The notes: generated from the sequence alone by a model not told the origin. DNA of 64,000 bases from CBDHDJ01 sp965261645 (GCA_965261645.1 CBDHDJ010000004.1:1-64000); one strand, 5' to 3'; positions 19,126 to 27,371 are shown, counted from the stretch's first letter. Numbers and translations are program-made.

Positions 19126-20570
19126 CAGCCCGTTGATTAAGTCGGCGCCGTCTGAATTCTCTGGTTCCCTGATTTGCAGGGGGATTTGCCGATGGCGATG
19201 GGACGGCAGAAGGATGGTCAGGGGGACCTGATGGTGAGCTGGTCGGAGATGCCGCGCTCTCCGGGTCATGTGTTTTATGACCGCTTGCAGTCGGTGCTGA
19301 TCGAGGGCGGCTTCGACGCCTTTGCCGAGGCGAGCTGCCGGCCTTATTACGCGGCCCGGATGGGCGCGCCATCGGTGCCGCCCGGGCGCTATTTCCGGAT
19401 GCACCTGGTGGGCTACTTTGAGGGCATCGACAGCGAGCGCGGTCTGGAGTGGCGCTGCTCGGACTCGCTTTCGCTGCGGGCGTTCCTGCGACTGGGGAGC
19501 CGTGATCGGGTACCGGACCATTCCTGGCTGTCACGGAGCCGCACGCGCCTGCCCCATGAAGTCCACGCGGCGGTCTTCGACTGGGTTCTGGTGCTGATCG
19601 CCGAGGCGGGGCTGATCAAGGGCGAGCGCATCGGCGTCGATGCCTCGACCATGGAGGCCAACGCGGCGCTGCGGAACATCGTGCGGCGCGACAACGGCGA
19701 AGGCTACCGGGAGATGCTGGAGCGCCTGGCCCGGGAAAGCGGGGTCGAGACACCCACGGCCGAGGACCTGGCGCGTCTGGACCGGAAGCGCAAGGGCAAG
19801 AAGCTTTCCAACACGGATTGGGTTTCGAAGAGCGACCCCGAGGCCAAGATCGCCAAGATGAAGGACGGCACGACGCATCTGGCCTACAAGCCCGAGCACG
19901 CGGTGGATCTGGACACCGGCGCGGTGGTGGCGGCCGAGCTGCACCCGGCCGATGAGGGCGACACCACGACGCTTTCCAAGACCCTGGCGAAGGCCGAGGC
20001 AAACCTCGAGGCGGTGGATGCGGCACCGACGTCGGAGGACCCGGCCGAATGCGTCGCCGACAAAGGTTATCACTCACGGGCAGTCTTGAGGGCTCTGAAC
20101 GACAGTCCCTGGAAGACCCGGATCGCGGCGCCCAAGCAGACCGGCTTTTCGCGCTGGCACGGTGATGAGGCGGCGCGGCGCGCGGTCACCAATAACCGTG
20201 CGCGGCTCAAGTCCGGGGTCGCCCGCGAGGCCTTCAAGCTGCGCGCCGAGATCGTCGAGCGCTGCTTTGCCCACAACCTCGATCGTGGCGGCATGCGACG
20301 AACCTGGCTGCGCGGGCGAGAGAATGTGCACAAGCGATACCTGCTCCACGTCGCCGGCCACAATCTATCGTTACTGATGCGCCAGCTCATCGGCGCCGGC
20401 ACCCCGCGGGAGGCCGTGGCGGGCGGATATGGCGGTATTTTCGTTCTGCTCACGCCCACCGGGGCCATGCTGGTGGCACGGGGGGGCTCGCAAAGCGGCC
20501 AGACGGCTTTCGCCGCCGCATTCCTCATCTGGGAGTGAGAGCCGGAAAAAGCCACTTAATCAACGGGCTG
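19126..20570 (+). mobile_element. IS1182-like insertion sequence, copy 3 (intact)
   Basis: It is 1,445 bp, bounded by CAGCCCGTTGATTAAGT and its complement, with a perfect TTAA duplication at 19122-19125 and 20571-20574. It sits in the second tyrosine recombinase gene, whose frame is restored when the element and one TTAA are removed. This is the reference copy for the family in this window. Confidence 0.95.
19192..20538 (+). CDS. IS1182-like transposase
   Basis: The product is 448 aa and nearly identical to that at 14826-16172. It has the same DUF772-like N-terminus, DDE segments (IGVDAST, CVADKGYHSRA, AEIVERCF) and C-terminus (SGQTAFAAAFLIWE). The reading frame is complete, so this is a candidate source of active transposase for all copies. 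Start ATG 19192 follows CAGGGGGATT. Confidence 0.92.
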   Translation: MAMGRQKDGQGDLMVSWSEMPRSPGHVFYDRLQSVLIEGGFDAFAEASCRPYYAARMGAPSVPPGRYFRMHLVGYFEGIDSERGLEWRCSDSLSLRAFLRLGSRDRVPDHSWLSRSRTRLPHEVHAAVFDWVLVLIAEAGLIKGERIGVDASTMEANAALRNIVRRDNGEGYREMLERLARESGVETPTAEDLARLDRKRKGKKLSNTDWVSKSDPEAKIAKMKDGTTHLAYKPEHAVDLDTGAVVAAELHPADEGDTTTLSKTLAKAEANLEAVDAAPTSEDPAECVADKGYHSRAVLRALNDSPWKTRIAAPKQTGFSRWHGDEAARRAVTNNRARLKSGVAREAFKLRAEIVERCFAHNLDRGGMRRTWLRGRENVHKRYLLHVAGHNLSLLMRQLIGAGTPREAVAGGYGGIFVLLTPTGAMLVARGGSQSGQTAFAAAFLIWE

Positions 20571-20663
20571 TTAAGCCGGCAACAGTCAGTGCACCGTTCC
20601 ACGCCTCTCGATCGAGCAGTGGCCATTCACAGACCGGTATGGATTTCCTCGATGTGGCCACGG

Positions 20664-22382
20664 CTAGGCCGCTCCCGCTGTGATGGACGGGGTGGGCGGA
20701 TCATTTAGCATCCCTAGGATCGTCCGATCGTAATGACGGGCCGCTTCGATCGCCTCCATACCCGCGTAGAATTCAATTGTCGTCTGGATGCTCCGGTGGC
20801 CGAGCAACTGCCGAACGACCTCGTATCCACCCGGGTTTTCCCTTAGATACAAGAATCCGGCAACGTGGCGAAACTGGTGGGCTGTAACGCGGACACCGAG
20901 GCGGCGTTCGGTCAGTTTCCGGATTTGGGTGCTTAGCAGACTGGCGCCCTTGTGACCGCTTTCTTCACCAGGAAACAACCAGTCATTGGGTGCCCTGATC
21001 AGATGAGGTCGAACCGTCTCCACGTACCTGGCCAGCAGCGCAACGAGATGGTCCGGTAGAGGGATTTCCACCTCAACGTTGTTCTTGACGTCCTCCGCTG
21101 GAACGAACAGGTGAGTGCGCTTGCCGGCCTTGATCAGGCTGCGGTCAAGATCGATTGCGGTGAGGTTCTTTGCCCGTATGGGCGCTGCCGTGAGCAGCCC
21201 GACAGCCAACGCGATCTGGCATTCAACCGCATCACGTTGCTTGAACGGCAGCCGACAACCAACCTCCTTGAATACCCGACCGGGCAGCTTGAGAAGATCG
21301 ACTGCGAGAGCCTTATCCTCAAAGTGGCGCAGCGTCGCGCGATTCTTGCGAGTCATCCCCGTCCGTTCCGGCGCGAGCTTTTGCTTGAGTGTCGACAGCC
21401 GCTTCAGGCAATCCTCATCAGCGCCTGCCCAGTGCTTGGCCAACGTCCAGAGGAGTTTGGCGTTCTCGTGCATGCCGCGTGTCAATTGGTTCCCGGAGCG
21501 GGCGAGAAAATATCGAAACGCGGTGTCGACGACATCGGGGGATATGAGATCGGAGATGCGCTGAATCCGGTCGGGGGCGATGCCATTGAGAACGGCTGCA
21601 GAGGCCGTCCTTCGGATCATCGACCGACGATGTCGGGCAGTGGTGGCGTTGATCTCGGGAAGCGCGGTCTCAACCAGCAGATCGGGCTGCTGGGCTTTCG
21701 CCAACATGGCCTCAACGTCACTCTTGAAGCCCGGAGGAAACGTCGACCAGGGGAGGCAATACCACTGGCGGTAATCGGGAACCGCGACGGCCAGTGCCGG
21801 CCAACCTGTGGCGGTCTTGGCTGCCATGTTCCAGCACCGGCAGGCCTCCCGGTGAACCGTGCGAGGATCCGTGAGGAGGCCTTCACGCTCCAGGGCGTCA
21901 CGGAAACGTTCGAAGGTCTCCGGTTTCACATCCCTGCGCGCCACGCCGGCGTCGGAACAAAAATGAGCAAGCCGCGACAGCCCGATCTTCAGCTTCCGGG
22001 TCGGGAGCTTCGCCATATGCTCCGACCAGTCCGCCGACAATGGGTTGAGGTGGCGGCCTGGCATCACGGCAATCCCTGAGATCTTCAACGCCTTTCGCAG
22101 CAGCGAGCGCACGTTGTTCCAGCGGCCCTTTGTCAACCCGATGGATGCAGGTGCAATGGCGTCGAGACGGCCCCGTAGAACCGGGGGACTGGCTGGGATC
22201 TCCGATAAGGGTCGACCAAGGATCCGGCCAACGGTACTGACGGCGGATCGCAGGTCCATACGCTGGCGTCCGCTGAGGCCCTCGATGTGCTGCAGCTGCT
22301 TCAGAACATCGGCCAGGCTTGCCGCTCCCGCAGGGGTGACCATGCCAGTTGGTGCGTCTCGTGAAGGGGAAATATATGTCAT
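20664..22382 (-). CDS. Tyrosine recombinase (integrase), first of the recombinase trio
   Basis: The product is about 572 aa from ATG 22382; a TTG at 22412 would add ten residues. The long N-terminal region (about 370 aa) carries predicted core-binding helices. The C-terminal catalytic domain shows LTAAPIRAKNLTAIDLDRSL (Arg I), VRVTAHQFRHVAGFLYLREN (H-x-x-R), VVRQLLGHRSIQTTIEFYAG (His and nucleophilic Tyr). It ends ITAGAA with TAG at 20664-20666, 2 nt before the next gene. The size exceeds ordinary phage integrases and is closer to transposase-like tyrosine recombinases of multi-recombinase elements. Its promoter is probably the AT-rich stretch at 22413-22507. Confidence 0.9.
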   Translation of the reverse strand: MTYISPSRDAPTGMVTPAGAASLADVLKQLQHIEGLSGRQRMDLRSAVSTVGRILGRPLSEIPASPPVLRGRLDAIAPASIGLTKGRWNNVRSLLRKALKISGIAVMPGRHLNPLSADWSEHMAKLPTRKLKIGLSRLAHFCSDAGVARRDVKPETFERFRDALEREGLLTDPRTVHREACRCWNMAAKTATGWPALAVAVPDYRQWYCLPWSTFPPGFKSDVEAMLAKAQQPDLLVETALPEINATTARHRRSMIRRTASAAVLNGIAPDRIQRISDLISPDVVDTAFRYFLARSGNQLTRGMHENAKLLWTLAKHWAGADEDCLKRLSTLKQKLAPERTGMTRKNRATLRHFEDKALAVDLLKLPGRVFKEVGCRLPFKQRDAVECQIALAVGLLTAAPIRAKNLTAIDLDRSLIKAGKRTHLFVPAEDVKNNVEVEIPLPDHLVALLARYVETVRPHLIRAPNDWLFPGEESGHKGASLLSTQIRKLTERRLGVRVTAHQFRHVAGFLYLRENPGGYEVVRQLLGHRSIQTTIEFYAGMEAIEAARHYDRTILGMLNDPPTPSITAGAA

Positions 22383-22412
22383 GTTGTGTCTCGTTATGAC
22401 TGAAGATGACAA

Positions 22413-22507
22413 TAGTACAGAATAGTTAATACTTCAACATCATAATCGCCTGGAATGTATTCATATAGTAATAACGAGTATTAACACTATTCAATATATT
22501 CAACAAC
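22413..22507. promoter_or_regulatory. AT-rich control region with inverted repeats
   Basis: This 95-bp stretch is strikingly AT-rich against its surroundings. It contains a perfect 9-bp inverted repeat, GTTAATACT (22425-22433) and AGTATTAAC (22477-22485), inside longer imperfect arms (AATAGTTAATACT and AGTATTAACACTATT). It separates the HTH gene from the recombinase trio, so it may be an operator, a promoter or a recombination site. Confidence 0.5.
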
Positions 22508-22711
22508 TTAAGACATTCGGCTTCGACATTTGGCGAGAAGCTCCTGGAAGTCCGTTTCGCTGATCCGGACCGATCGGCCAAACCGATGAACGGGGAGACC
22601 GCCGGCCGCGATGAAGCGTTGAACTGTTCGCGTCGACACGTTGAGCCGCTCGGCGATCTCTGCGACCGTCAGGAATTTCTGCTCGAGTTTGGATTGTCGT
22701 TCGTCAGTCAT
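22508..22711 (-). CDS. Excisionase/AlpA-like helix-turn-helix protein
   Basis: The product is 67 aa from ATG 22711, which overlaps the end of the upstream gene (AATGACTGA). The sequence KFLTVAEIAERLNVSTRTVQ followed by RFIAAGGLPVHRFGRSVRIS is a MerR/AlpA-type winged helix-turn-helix of the excisionase family (helix_turn_helix_17). Such proteins direct recombinases or switch their promoters. It lies just upstream of the recombinase trio, making it the likely recombination directionality factor or regulator. Confidence 0.85.
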   Translation of the reverse strand: MTDERQSKLEQKFLTVAEIAERLNVSTRTVQRFIAAGGLPVHRFGRSVRISETDFQELLAKCRSRMS

Positions 22712-22955
22712 TGGCAGAGGCTTTGCGAACGATGATCGGCGGGTGATTGTTTGTGAACTCACGCGCGGCCTGCTGCGCCATCAGGCGCGCCAGGCGATGC
22801 ACCGGGAGCGACGGGTCGGTCTGCGGACCGCCAATTGAACCAGCGCTGGACGCTGACTCTCTGGCAACGGCTGCCATTTCTCGATCGACGTCAGACAACG
22901 GCCCACCCTTGCTCAGATAATCCCTTATCTTCAATTTGGTAAAAAAACACCTCAA
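22704..22955 (-). CDS. Small hypothetical protein (83 aa) of the recombinase module
   Basis: The start is a TTG at 22955 overlapping the TGA of the upstream gene. It begins MRCFFTKLKIRDYLSKGGPL and has a helical middle (LPVHRLARLMAQQAAREFTN) ending KASAND. There is no recognisable domain. Overlap at both ends shows that it is translationally coupled between the 182-aa protein and the HTH protein, which is the main support for it being real. Confidence 0.55.
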   Translation of the reverse strand: MRCFFTKLKIRDYLSKGGPLSDVDREMAAVARESASSAGSIGGPQTDPSLPVHRLARLMAQQAAREFTNNHPPIIVRKASAND

Positions 22956-23500
22956 CCTCTTCCACGACGGAATTCGGGTGCTCCTGGCGCAAGTCGAATG
23001 ATGTCGGTCGCGATTTCGGAAAGAGGGATCGGTGGACGAAACGCACGCAGCATGTTTCTGGTCGTAAACATTCTGATGGTCTTGGCCGGGTCGAGTAATT
23101 CGGGGTAGCCGGATGACATTCTGCCGGGCGCGAAATAGTGGAGTCTCAAATCGAGGTATATGCCGCCAAAGCGCAATGGTTCTTGACCCTCGATCTGGAA
23201 CAGAACTGGTTTCCCGACCCCCGTATCGTGCTCCAGATAGGCAAGCTCATAGAAATGGCGAAGTCGTTTGCGACGCTTCGCGAGAAGCCTCTTCAGGTCA
23301 CTGCGCGCAATGGCCTGCTGCCTCAGGACAAGCGCCACGGCAAGTTCCATCAAGTGAAAGTAGTTGTAGCGCACGTTGTGACCACGGCCTTTGCCCAGCT
23401 CACCTGCAGAAAACGGTATCTCTTCCCGACGGAGAAACTTCAAGTAGGCGTCAAACGCGGTTTCCAGCTCATGTGCCCCGGCCAGGGTATGCCACAGCAC
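22952..23500 (-). CDS. MerR-like regulator-type protein of the recombinase module (182 aa or longer)
   Basis: The segment FDAYLKFLRREEIPFSAGEL and GRGHNVRYNYFHLMELAVAL resembles the N-terminal DNA-binding half of MerR-like proteins, followed by ARSDLKRLLAKRRKRLRHFY and a C-terminal beta-rich part. The start is uncertain: GTG 23500 is used here, but the frame stays open upstream (NPRHRLVPRQAKWVLW) without a clear start. An ATG at 23565 in another frame would join with a 1-nt shift. It overlaps the next gene by 4 nt. It is probably a regulator of the downstream recombinases; no precise family is assigned. Confidence 0.6.
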   Translation of the reverse strand: MLWHTLAGAHELETAFDAYLKFLRREEIPFSAGELGKGRGHNVRYNYFHLMELAVALVLRQQAIARSDLKRLLAKRRKRLRHFYELAYLEHDTGVGKPVLFQIEGQEPLRFGGIYLDLRLHYFAPGRMSSGYPELLDPAKTIRMFTTRNMLRAFRPPIPLSEIATDIIRLAPGAPEFRRGRG

Positions 23501-23612
23501 CCACTTCGCCTGCCGTGGGACAAGTCGATGTCGTGGATTTCCTGTTCGCGCGACGACTGGTTCATATTTAGAAGATACTCACCTATCTCCAAAAAACAAG
23601 CTTATTTCCCGT

Positions 23613-23979
23613 CAGCGCCCGTGAGACAGATTGGGGGTATTGAATAACGGAGGATTTCTGGCTCATTGCAGTGACCGAGGGAAATGCAGATGAGGCAGCG
23701 ATAGTGCCCTCAACCTAATGCGAAGCGATCTCTAAAGCGCCAAGCGACGTGGCGCTCAGGCAGCCAACTGACGCCACTCGGCCAGGACGGCCGAGCGGTT
23801 CTGCTTGAAGATGTCGCGGCGGTTGAGTTGGCGGTCCTGGTTGAAGTAGTTGTGGATCGAGGCGTTGACGGAAGCGAATTTCTGCTTCCCGATATCTGTC
23901 TCATCTCCACCCCTTGGCGGTTACAATGAGCCAGAAATCCTTCGTTATTCAATACCCGAAATCTATCTCATAGGCGCTG
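23613..23979 (-). mobile_element. Internally deleted IS6-like remnant with 56-bp inverted repeats
   Basis: Bases 23613-23668 and 23924-23979 form a 56-bp inverted repeat with about six mismatches (outer end CAGCGCC, inner block AGGATTTCTGGCTCATTG). Between them, on the minus strand ending at TGA 23756-23758, is the C-terminus of an IS6-family-like transposase: HNYFNQDRQLNRRDIFKQ then NRSAVLAEWRQLAA. The rest of the transposase is missing, giving a 367-bp MITE-like unit. Its outer edge lies about 17 bp from the IS3 element. Confidence 0.7.
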
Positions 23980-24699
23980 ATGTAGCGCACCCGGTTCCTT
24001 GGACACAAGTTTGTCTCACGCGGCGGGCCTGATTGAGATCGCGGCGTGCCACGCCTGACGAGCTTGAGCGGGGCTCATGTAGCCGTTCTTTTCGACGATC
24101 CACTGGGCATTGTAGAGTTCGACGAAGTCGCGGACGGCGTCCCGCAGCTCCGCGATGTTGCGGTAGATGCGACCATGGATGATCTGTTCCTTCAGCGTGC
24201 GATTGAACCGCTCGGCGACGCCGTTGGTCTGGGGCTCGGCGACGAAGGCGTAGGACGGCTGGATGCCCCAGAACTTGATCTGGTTGGTGAAGTGGTCCGA
24301 CAGATACTGGGAGCCGTGATCCATCCGCAAGGCCAGCCCCCGAGCCGCGCCGGCCGCGGTCGAGCCATACAGCCCGGCAAGCCCCATGGAGATCGGCTGC
24401 AGGGCGGCGAAGCGGTCGCCGCGCTTGCAGACATGCCAGCCGACACACTCGGCGTTCCAATGCTCGACGGCGGTGAAGATCCAGCCCCAGCCGTCGTCCA
24501 CCGTGAACACCCGAACGCCTCGGTGCCCCACATGAGGTTCGGGGCCTGAGATGCCGTAATGGGGCTCGGTGCTATCCGGCACCGTCGGAGCTTGTAGCGA
24601 TGACGGAGATTCTGGTGTCGTTGCCCTTAGACGCGCGGCGTGTTCACGGGGTCTTGCCGAAAGGCGCGCCCCAATTCCTCGAAAGGAAAGGGCAACGAC

Positions 24700-25740
24700 A
24701 TGGATGTCTATATCGGGCTGGATGTATCGCTGGCAAGCACGGCAATCTGCGTTCTCGGCGATAAGGGCAAGATCGTGACGGAGGCGCGGGTCGCCAGCGC
24801 ACCTGAATCGCTGGTTGCGTTCATGCGCGAGCTGCCGCACGGGATCGCCGCGATCGGCCTCGAAGCCGGTCCCCTGTCCAACTGGTTGCACAAGGGGCTG
24901 ACTGACGCCGGCTTCGAAACCGTGCTGATGGAGACCCGGCAGTTAAAGGGTGCGCTGAAGGCGATGCCGATCAAGACGGATTGCCGGGATGCCGAAGGCA
25001 TCGCACGGCTGCTGCAGATGGGCTGGTTCCGGCCGGTACACTGCAAATCGGTGTCGTCGCAGGAGATGCGAGCGCTGCTGACCTCGCGCAAGTCCGTGCA
25101 GGACGCGCTCATCAATATGGAGCTGTCGCTGCGCGGCATCTTGCGCAACTTCGGCCTGAAGCTCGGTCGGATCTCGAAGGGTCGCTACGAGGCCCGTGTC
25201 CGGGAATTGATCGCTGGCAACGCGATGCTGGAAGCCGCGGCCGAACCGATCCTGCGCGCGCGGGCGGACCTGCGCCGCGAGCTGGCCGGCCTGGAGAAGC
25301 TGGTCCGTAATCTGGCCAGGCAGGACCGGGCGTGCCGGCTGCTGATGACCATGCCGGGGGTCGGCCATGTCATAGCTCTGACCTTCACGTCCGCGATTGA
25401 CGATCCGGAGCGGTTCCGGAGATCGAAGGATGTCGGCCCATGGGTGGGGCTGACGCCGGGACGGGATCAATCCGGCGAACGGGATATTGTCGGCCGGATC
25501 ACCAAGGCTGGCGATGCAGGTCTACGCGCAGCGCTCTATCAGGCCGCCACGGTGATGCTGAACCACACGGGGCCGAATTGGCTGAAGGCCTGGGCGCAGC
25601 GTCTGACGAAGCTCCGGGGCAAGAAGCGCGCGACGGTCGCCCTGGCCCGGCGCATCGGCGTGGTGTTGCACCGGATGTGGCGGGATGGCACCGAGTTCCG
25701 GTTCACGCGCGAAGAGGCGATGGCGCTTCAGACGGCTTAG
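24700..25740 (+). CDS. IS110-family (IS1111 group) transposase
   Basis: The product is 346 aa from ATG 24700 behind GAAAGGAAAGG. The N-terminal DEDD RuvC-like domain shows MDVYIGLDVSLASTAICVLG (D), GIAAIGLEAGPLSNWLHKGL (E), and MPIKTDCRDAEGIARLLQMG (D, D). The C-terminal Transposase_20 domain has LMTMPGVGHVIALTFTSAID and DVGPWVGLTPGRDQSGERDI, then GRITKAGDAGLRAALYQAA. The length and motifs are normal and the frame is intact, so the enzyme is probably active with a structured RNA from the element's non-coding end. Confidence 0.93.
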   Translation: MDVYIGLDVSLASTAICVLGDKGKIVTEARVASAPESLVAFMRELPHGIAAIGLEAGPLSNWLHKGLTDAGFETVLMETRQLKGALKAMPIKTDCRDAEGIARLLQMGWFRPVHCKSVSSQEMRALLTSRKSVQDALINMELSLRGILRNFGLKLGRISKGRYEARVRELIAGNAMLEAAAEPILRARADLRRELAGLEKLVRNLARQDRACRLLMTMPGVGHVIALTFTSAIDDPERFRRSKDVGPWVGLTPGRDQSGERDIVGRITKAGDAGLRAALYQAATVMLNHTGPNWLKAWAQRLTKLRGKKRATVALARRIGVVLHRMWRDGTEFRFTREEAMALQTA

Positions 25741-26185
25741 GCGGGGCTGTATCCCATCGGCAGTTAGCAAGGAGAGGAGGAAGGAGCCGCGCTTGAAGGT
25801 GGGCGATCCACCGGTGTCCCCTCGCCGGGACGCGGTTCCCGATGATGCGCGTATCATCGCTTGTTGGCCGAACCGTTCTATCGCGTTCGAGCACGCGCCT
25901 GAGATTGGCACTCGGGAATCGTTTTGGACCAGGCATGAAGTTGGCAGCCATTGCGCTGACCACGGACGGAAGCGAGAGCCTGGCGACGGACACATCCGGA
26001 TCGTGGTTCCTTCTCAAGACCAGAGGGGTGTTGCAATAGCCCAACCCTGAGCCGGAGCCGTGATGGCCCCGGGAACTCCTGAACCACGCCTGAGAGGATA
26101 CAACTTGCCGCAGGCGCCGAGGCTTCGCGAACGAAGGATCGTGTCGCGGTGATCGCTCGTGGGAAAAAGGTGCTTGACGGCGAAC
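25741..26185 (+). ncRNA. Candidate bridge-RNA region of the IS110 element
   Basis: About 445 bp between the transposase stop and the right inverted repeat holds no coding signal of its own. In IS1111-group elements this end encodes the bridge RNA that pairs with donor and target DNA. A clear hairpin, CGATGAT-gcgcgt-ATCATCG, lies at 25840-25859. The boundaries and fold of the RNA cannot be set by eye. Confidence 0.45.
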
Positions 26186-26566
26186 GCCCCATTACGGAAG
26201 TGATGATCTCACCGTCATGGGGATTGCCGCCACGGCGGCGGCAGCGATGGGGCGAGAGCAGATTGTTCTCGCGCATCAGGCGGAGCACCCGCTTGCGGGC
26301 AACCCGGATGTCGCGACAGACCCGAAGCCGAGCCCAGACCTTGCGGTAGCCATCGCCCTCCCAGGGCGATGCCTCCAGGTCGGCTTCGATCGCCACCAGC
26401 AGCGCCTGGTCCGAGATCGCGGGCTTCGGTCCCCGACGCTTTGCCGGCGGCTGCTTGGCGTGCTGGCCGGAGGTCATGGCGTAGAACGAGGAGCGGGCCA
26501 TGCCACAGGCGGCGCAGACCCGCCGCAGGCCGTAGGCCAGACCCGTGCCGGGCGAGGTGGCGGCAC

Positions 26567-26998
26567 TCATCGCCGCGACCTCCGCCGCCCCAAAGGGCCG
26601 AAGGTCTCCGTCTTGGCCTCCAGCAGTTCCACCTGCATGGTCAACTCTCCGATCCGCTTCATGGCGCTATCCAGTTCCGCCTGCACCGGATCGCCCTTGC
26701 GTTGCTTGAGCGAGGCGTCGATCCCGCCGATCGCTTTCTCACGCCACTGCTCGAGCCGGAAGATCTCTACGCCCAACTGGCGCGACAGAAGTTGCACCGG
26801 CTCGTCACGCAAAAGCCGCAGAACGACCTCACGCTTGCGCGCCACCGTCCATCGCTGGCCAAGTCCCAGCGGGCCTGCCGGCAAAGCCTGGCCTGGGGAA
26901 AACGTGGACGAGCCAAGCTCGCCCGCATTTACCACAGGCCCATCAACAGCAACTTTCTTCTCAAAATTATCGGTCATGTTCCGGTCCTCCTTGGACAC
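26567..26998 (-). CDS. IS3-family OrfA
   Basis: The product is 143 aa from ATG 26998; an internal Met at residue 8 is a possible alternative. Low-complexity N-terminal residues precede the helix-turn-helix: RWTVARKREVVLRLLRDEPV and QLLSRQLGVEIFRLEQWREK, then a leucine-rich coiled coil (AMKRIGELTMQVELLEAKTE). The end overlaps the OrfB start by 4 nt. The intact frame suggests the IS3 was functional before IS110 split orfB. Confidence 0.85.
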   Translation of the reverse strand: MSKEDRNMTDNFEKKVAVDGPVVNAGELGSSTFSPGQALPAGPLGLGQRWTVARKREVVLRLLRDEPVQLLSRQLGVEIFRLEQWREKAIGGIDASLKQRKGDPVQAELDSAMKRIGELTMQVELLEAKTETFGPLGRRRSRR

Positions 26999-27066
26999 TT
27001 CGATTAAGCCAATTCTGTGTCCAAGGAAATCGGGTCCGACTCACAGGTTATTTCCGGGGTGAGGTT

Positions 27067-27306
27067 ATGGCAGGTGTCGGTTTCCTTAGGCATCAATATA
27101 AGAATGAAACGAAGGCGTGTAAGTGGATGGCGGACAACTTGGAGCCATACGTCAACAACCGCTTGGCTCACGTCATTCCAGCTAACGCTCACAATTTAAA
27201 TAAAACCCTAAAGCCAGAGACCATTCGTCGGTGGTGTAAAGAGTTCAAAAAAATTGAAAATGCTCCCCCTAAAAGCCGCAATTGGGTAAAGGGCTTATCC
27301 CTCTGA
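27067..27306 (+). CDS. Short hypothetical protein (79 aa), low GC
   Basis: ATG 27067 follows GGGGTGAGG directly. The product reads MAGVGFLRHQYKNETKACKW, then MADNLEPYVNNRLAHVIPAN and ETIRRWCKEFKKIENAPPKS, with a basic, HTH-like middle. Base composition is lower in GC than the surroundings, and it is wedged between the IS3 end and an IS1595 transposase, so it is either foreign cargo or the remains of a longer gene. No family recognised. Confidence 0.45.
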   Translation: MAGVGFLRHQYKNETKACKWMADNLEPYVNNRLAHVIPANAHNLNKTLKPETIRRWCKEFKKIENAPPKSRNWVKGLSL

Positions 27307-27371
27307 CCCCGGTTTGACGACATGTTGGGTTTGCGGTCGCCATCGGCGGAATGTTCGCTTAATGTTCTGTC

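Larger units (their letters stand above)
18136..20661 (-). pseudogene. Tyrosine recombinase, interrupted by IS1182-like copy 3
   Basis: Removing the IS (19126-20570) and one TTAA restores a 358-residue frame from GTG 20661. The start is VATSRKSIPVCEWPLLDREA, then across the junction GALTVAGLMEPDGLAAAW. The catalytic domain is intact in the 3' part: RPLRRRNIAGLLLGEHVR (Arg I), NLHLFRHCAATSVAIRD (H-x-x-R), VIAILGHRCYETQERHYNLA (His and Tyr). The GTG lies 2 nt after the stop of the preceding recombinase, and the TGA is 3 nt before the serine recombinase ATG, so translation of the three would be coupled. The insertion removes the N-terminal arm-binding region from the expressed product, so the module is probably inactive at present. 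Confidence 0.9.
24548..26200 (+). mobile_element. IS110-family element of the IS1111 group
   Basis: Subterminal inverted repeats CCGTAATGGGGC (24554-24565) and GCCCCATTACGG (26186-26197) lie about 6-7 nt and 2-3 nt from the inferred ends, the arrangement known for the IS1111 group. The junctions were inferred by restoring the IS3 OrfB sequence around it. A long non-coding right part follows the transposase. Confidence 0.8.
24016..26570 (-). pseudogene. IS3-family OrfB transposase, split by IS110 and frameshifted
   Basis: The N-terminal part (26570 to about 26200) begins MSAATSPGTGLAYGLRRVCA and has the DNA-binding stretch EGDGYRKVWARLRVCRDIRV, ending at NPHDGEIIT. After the IS110 it resumes near 24545 (PNLMWGT), with a 1-nt loss before VRVFTVDDGWGWIFTAVEHW, the rve integrase core. 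The catalytic residues are visible: VDDG region D, LRMDHGSQYLSDHF (D), AEPQTNGVAERFNRTLKEQ (E). It starts within the last bases of orfA (overlap), as usual for IS3 elements. Confidence 0.85.
23996..27029 (-). mobile_element. IS3-family element interrupted by an IS110-family element
   Basis: The ends TTCCTTGGACACA (23996-24008) and TGTGTCCAAGGAAA (27016-27029) are inverted repeats. OrfA and OrfB lie on the minus strand. The IS110 element at about 24548-26200 is inserted in orfB. Without it, the IS3 is about 1.4 kb, the normal size. Confidence 0.85.
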
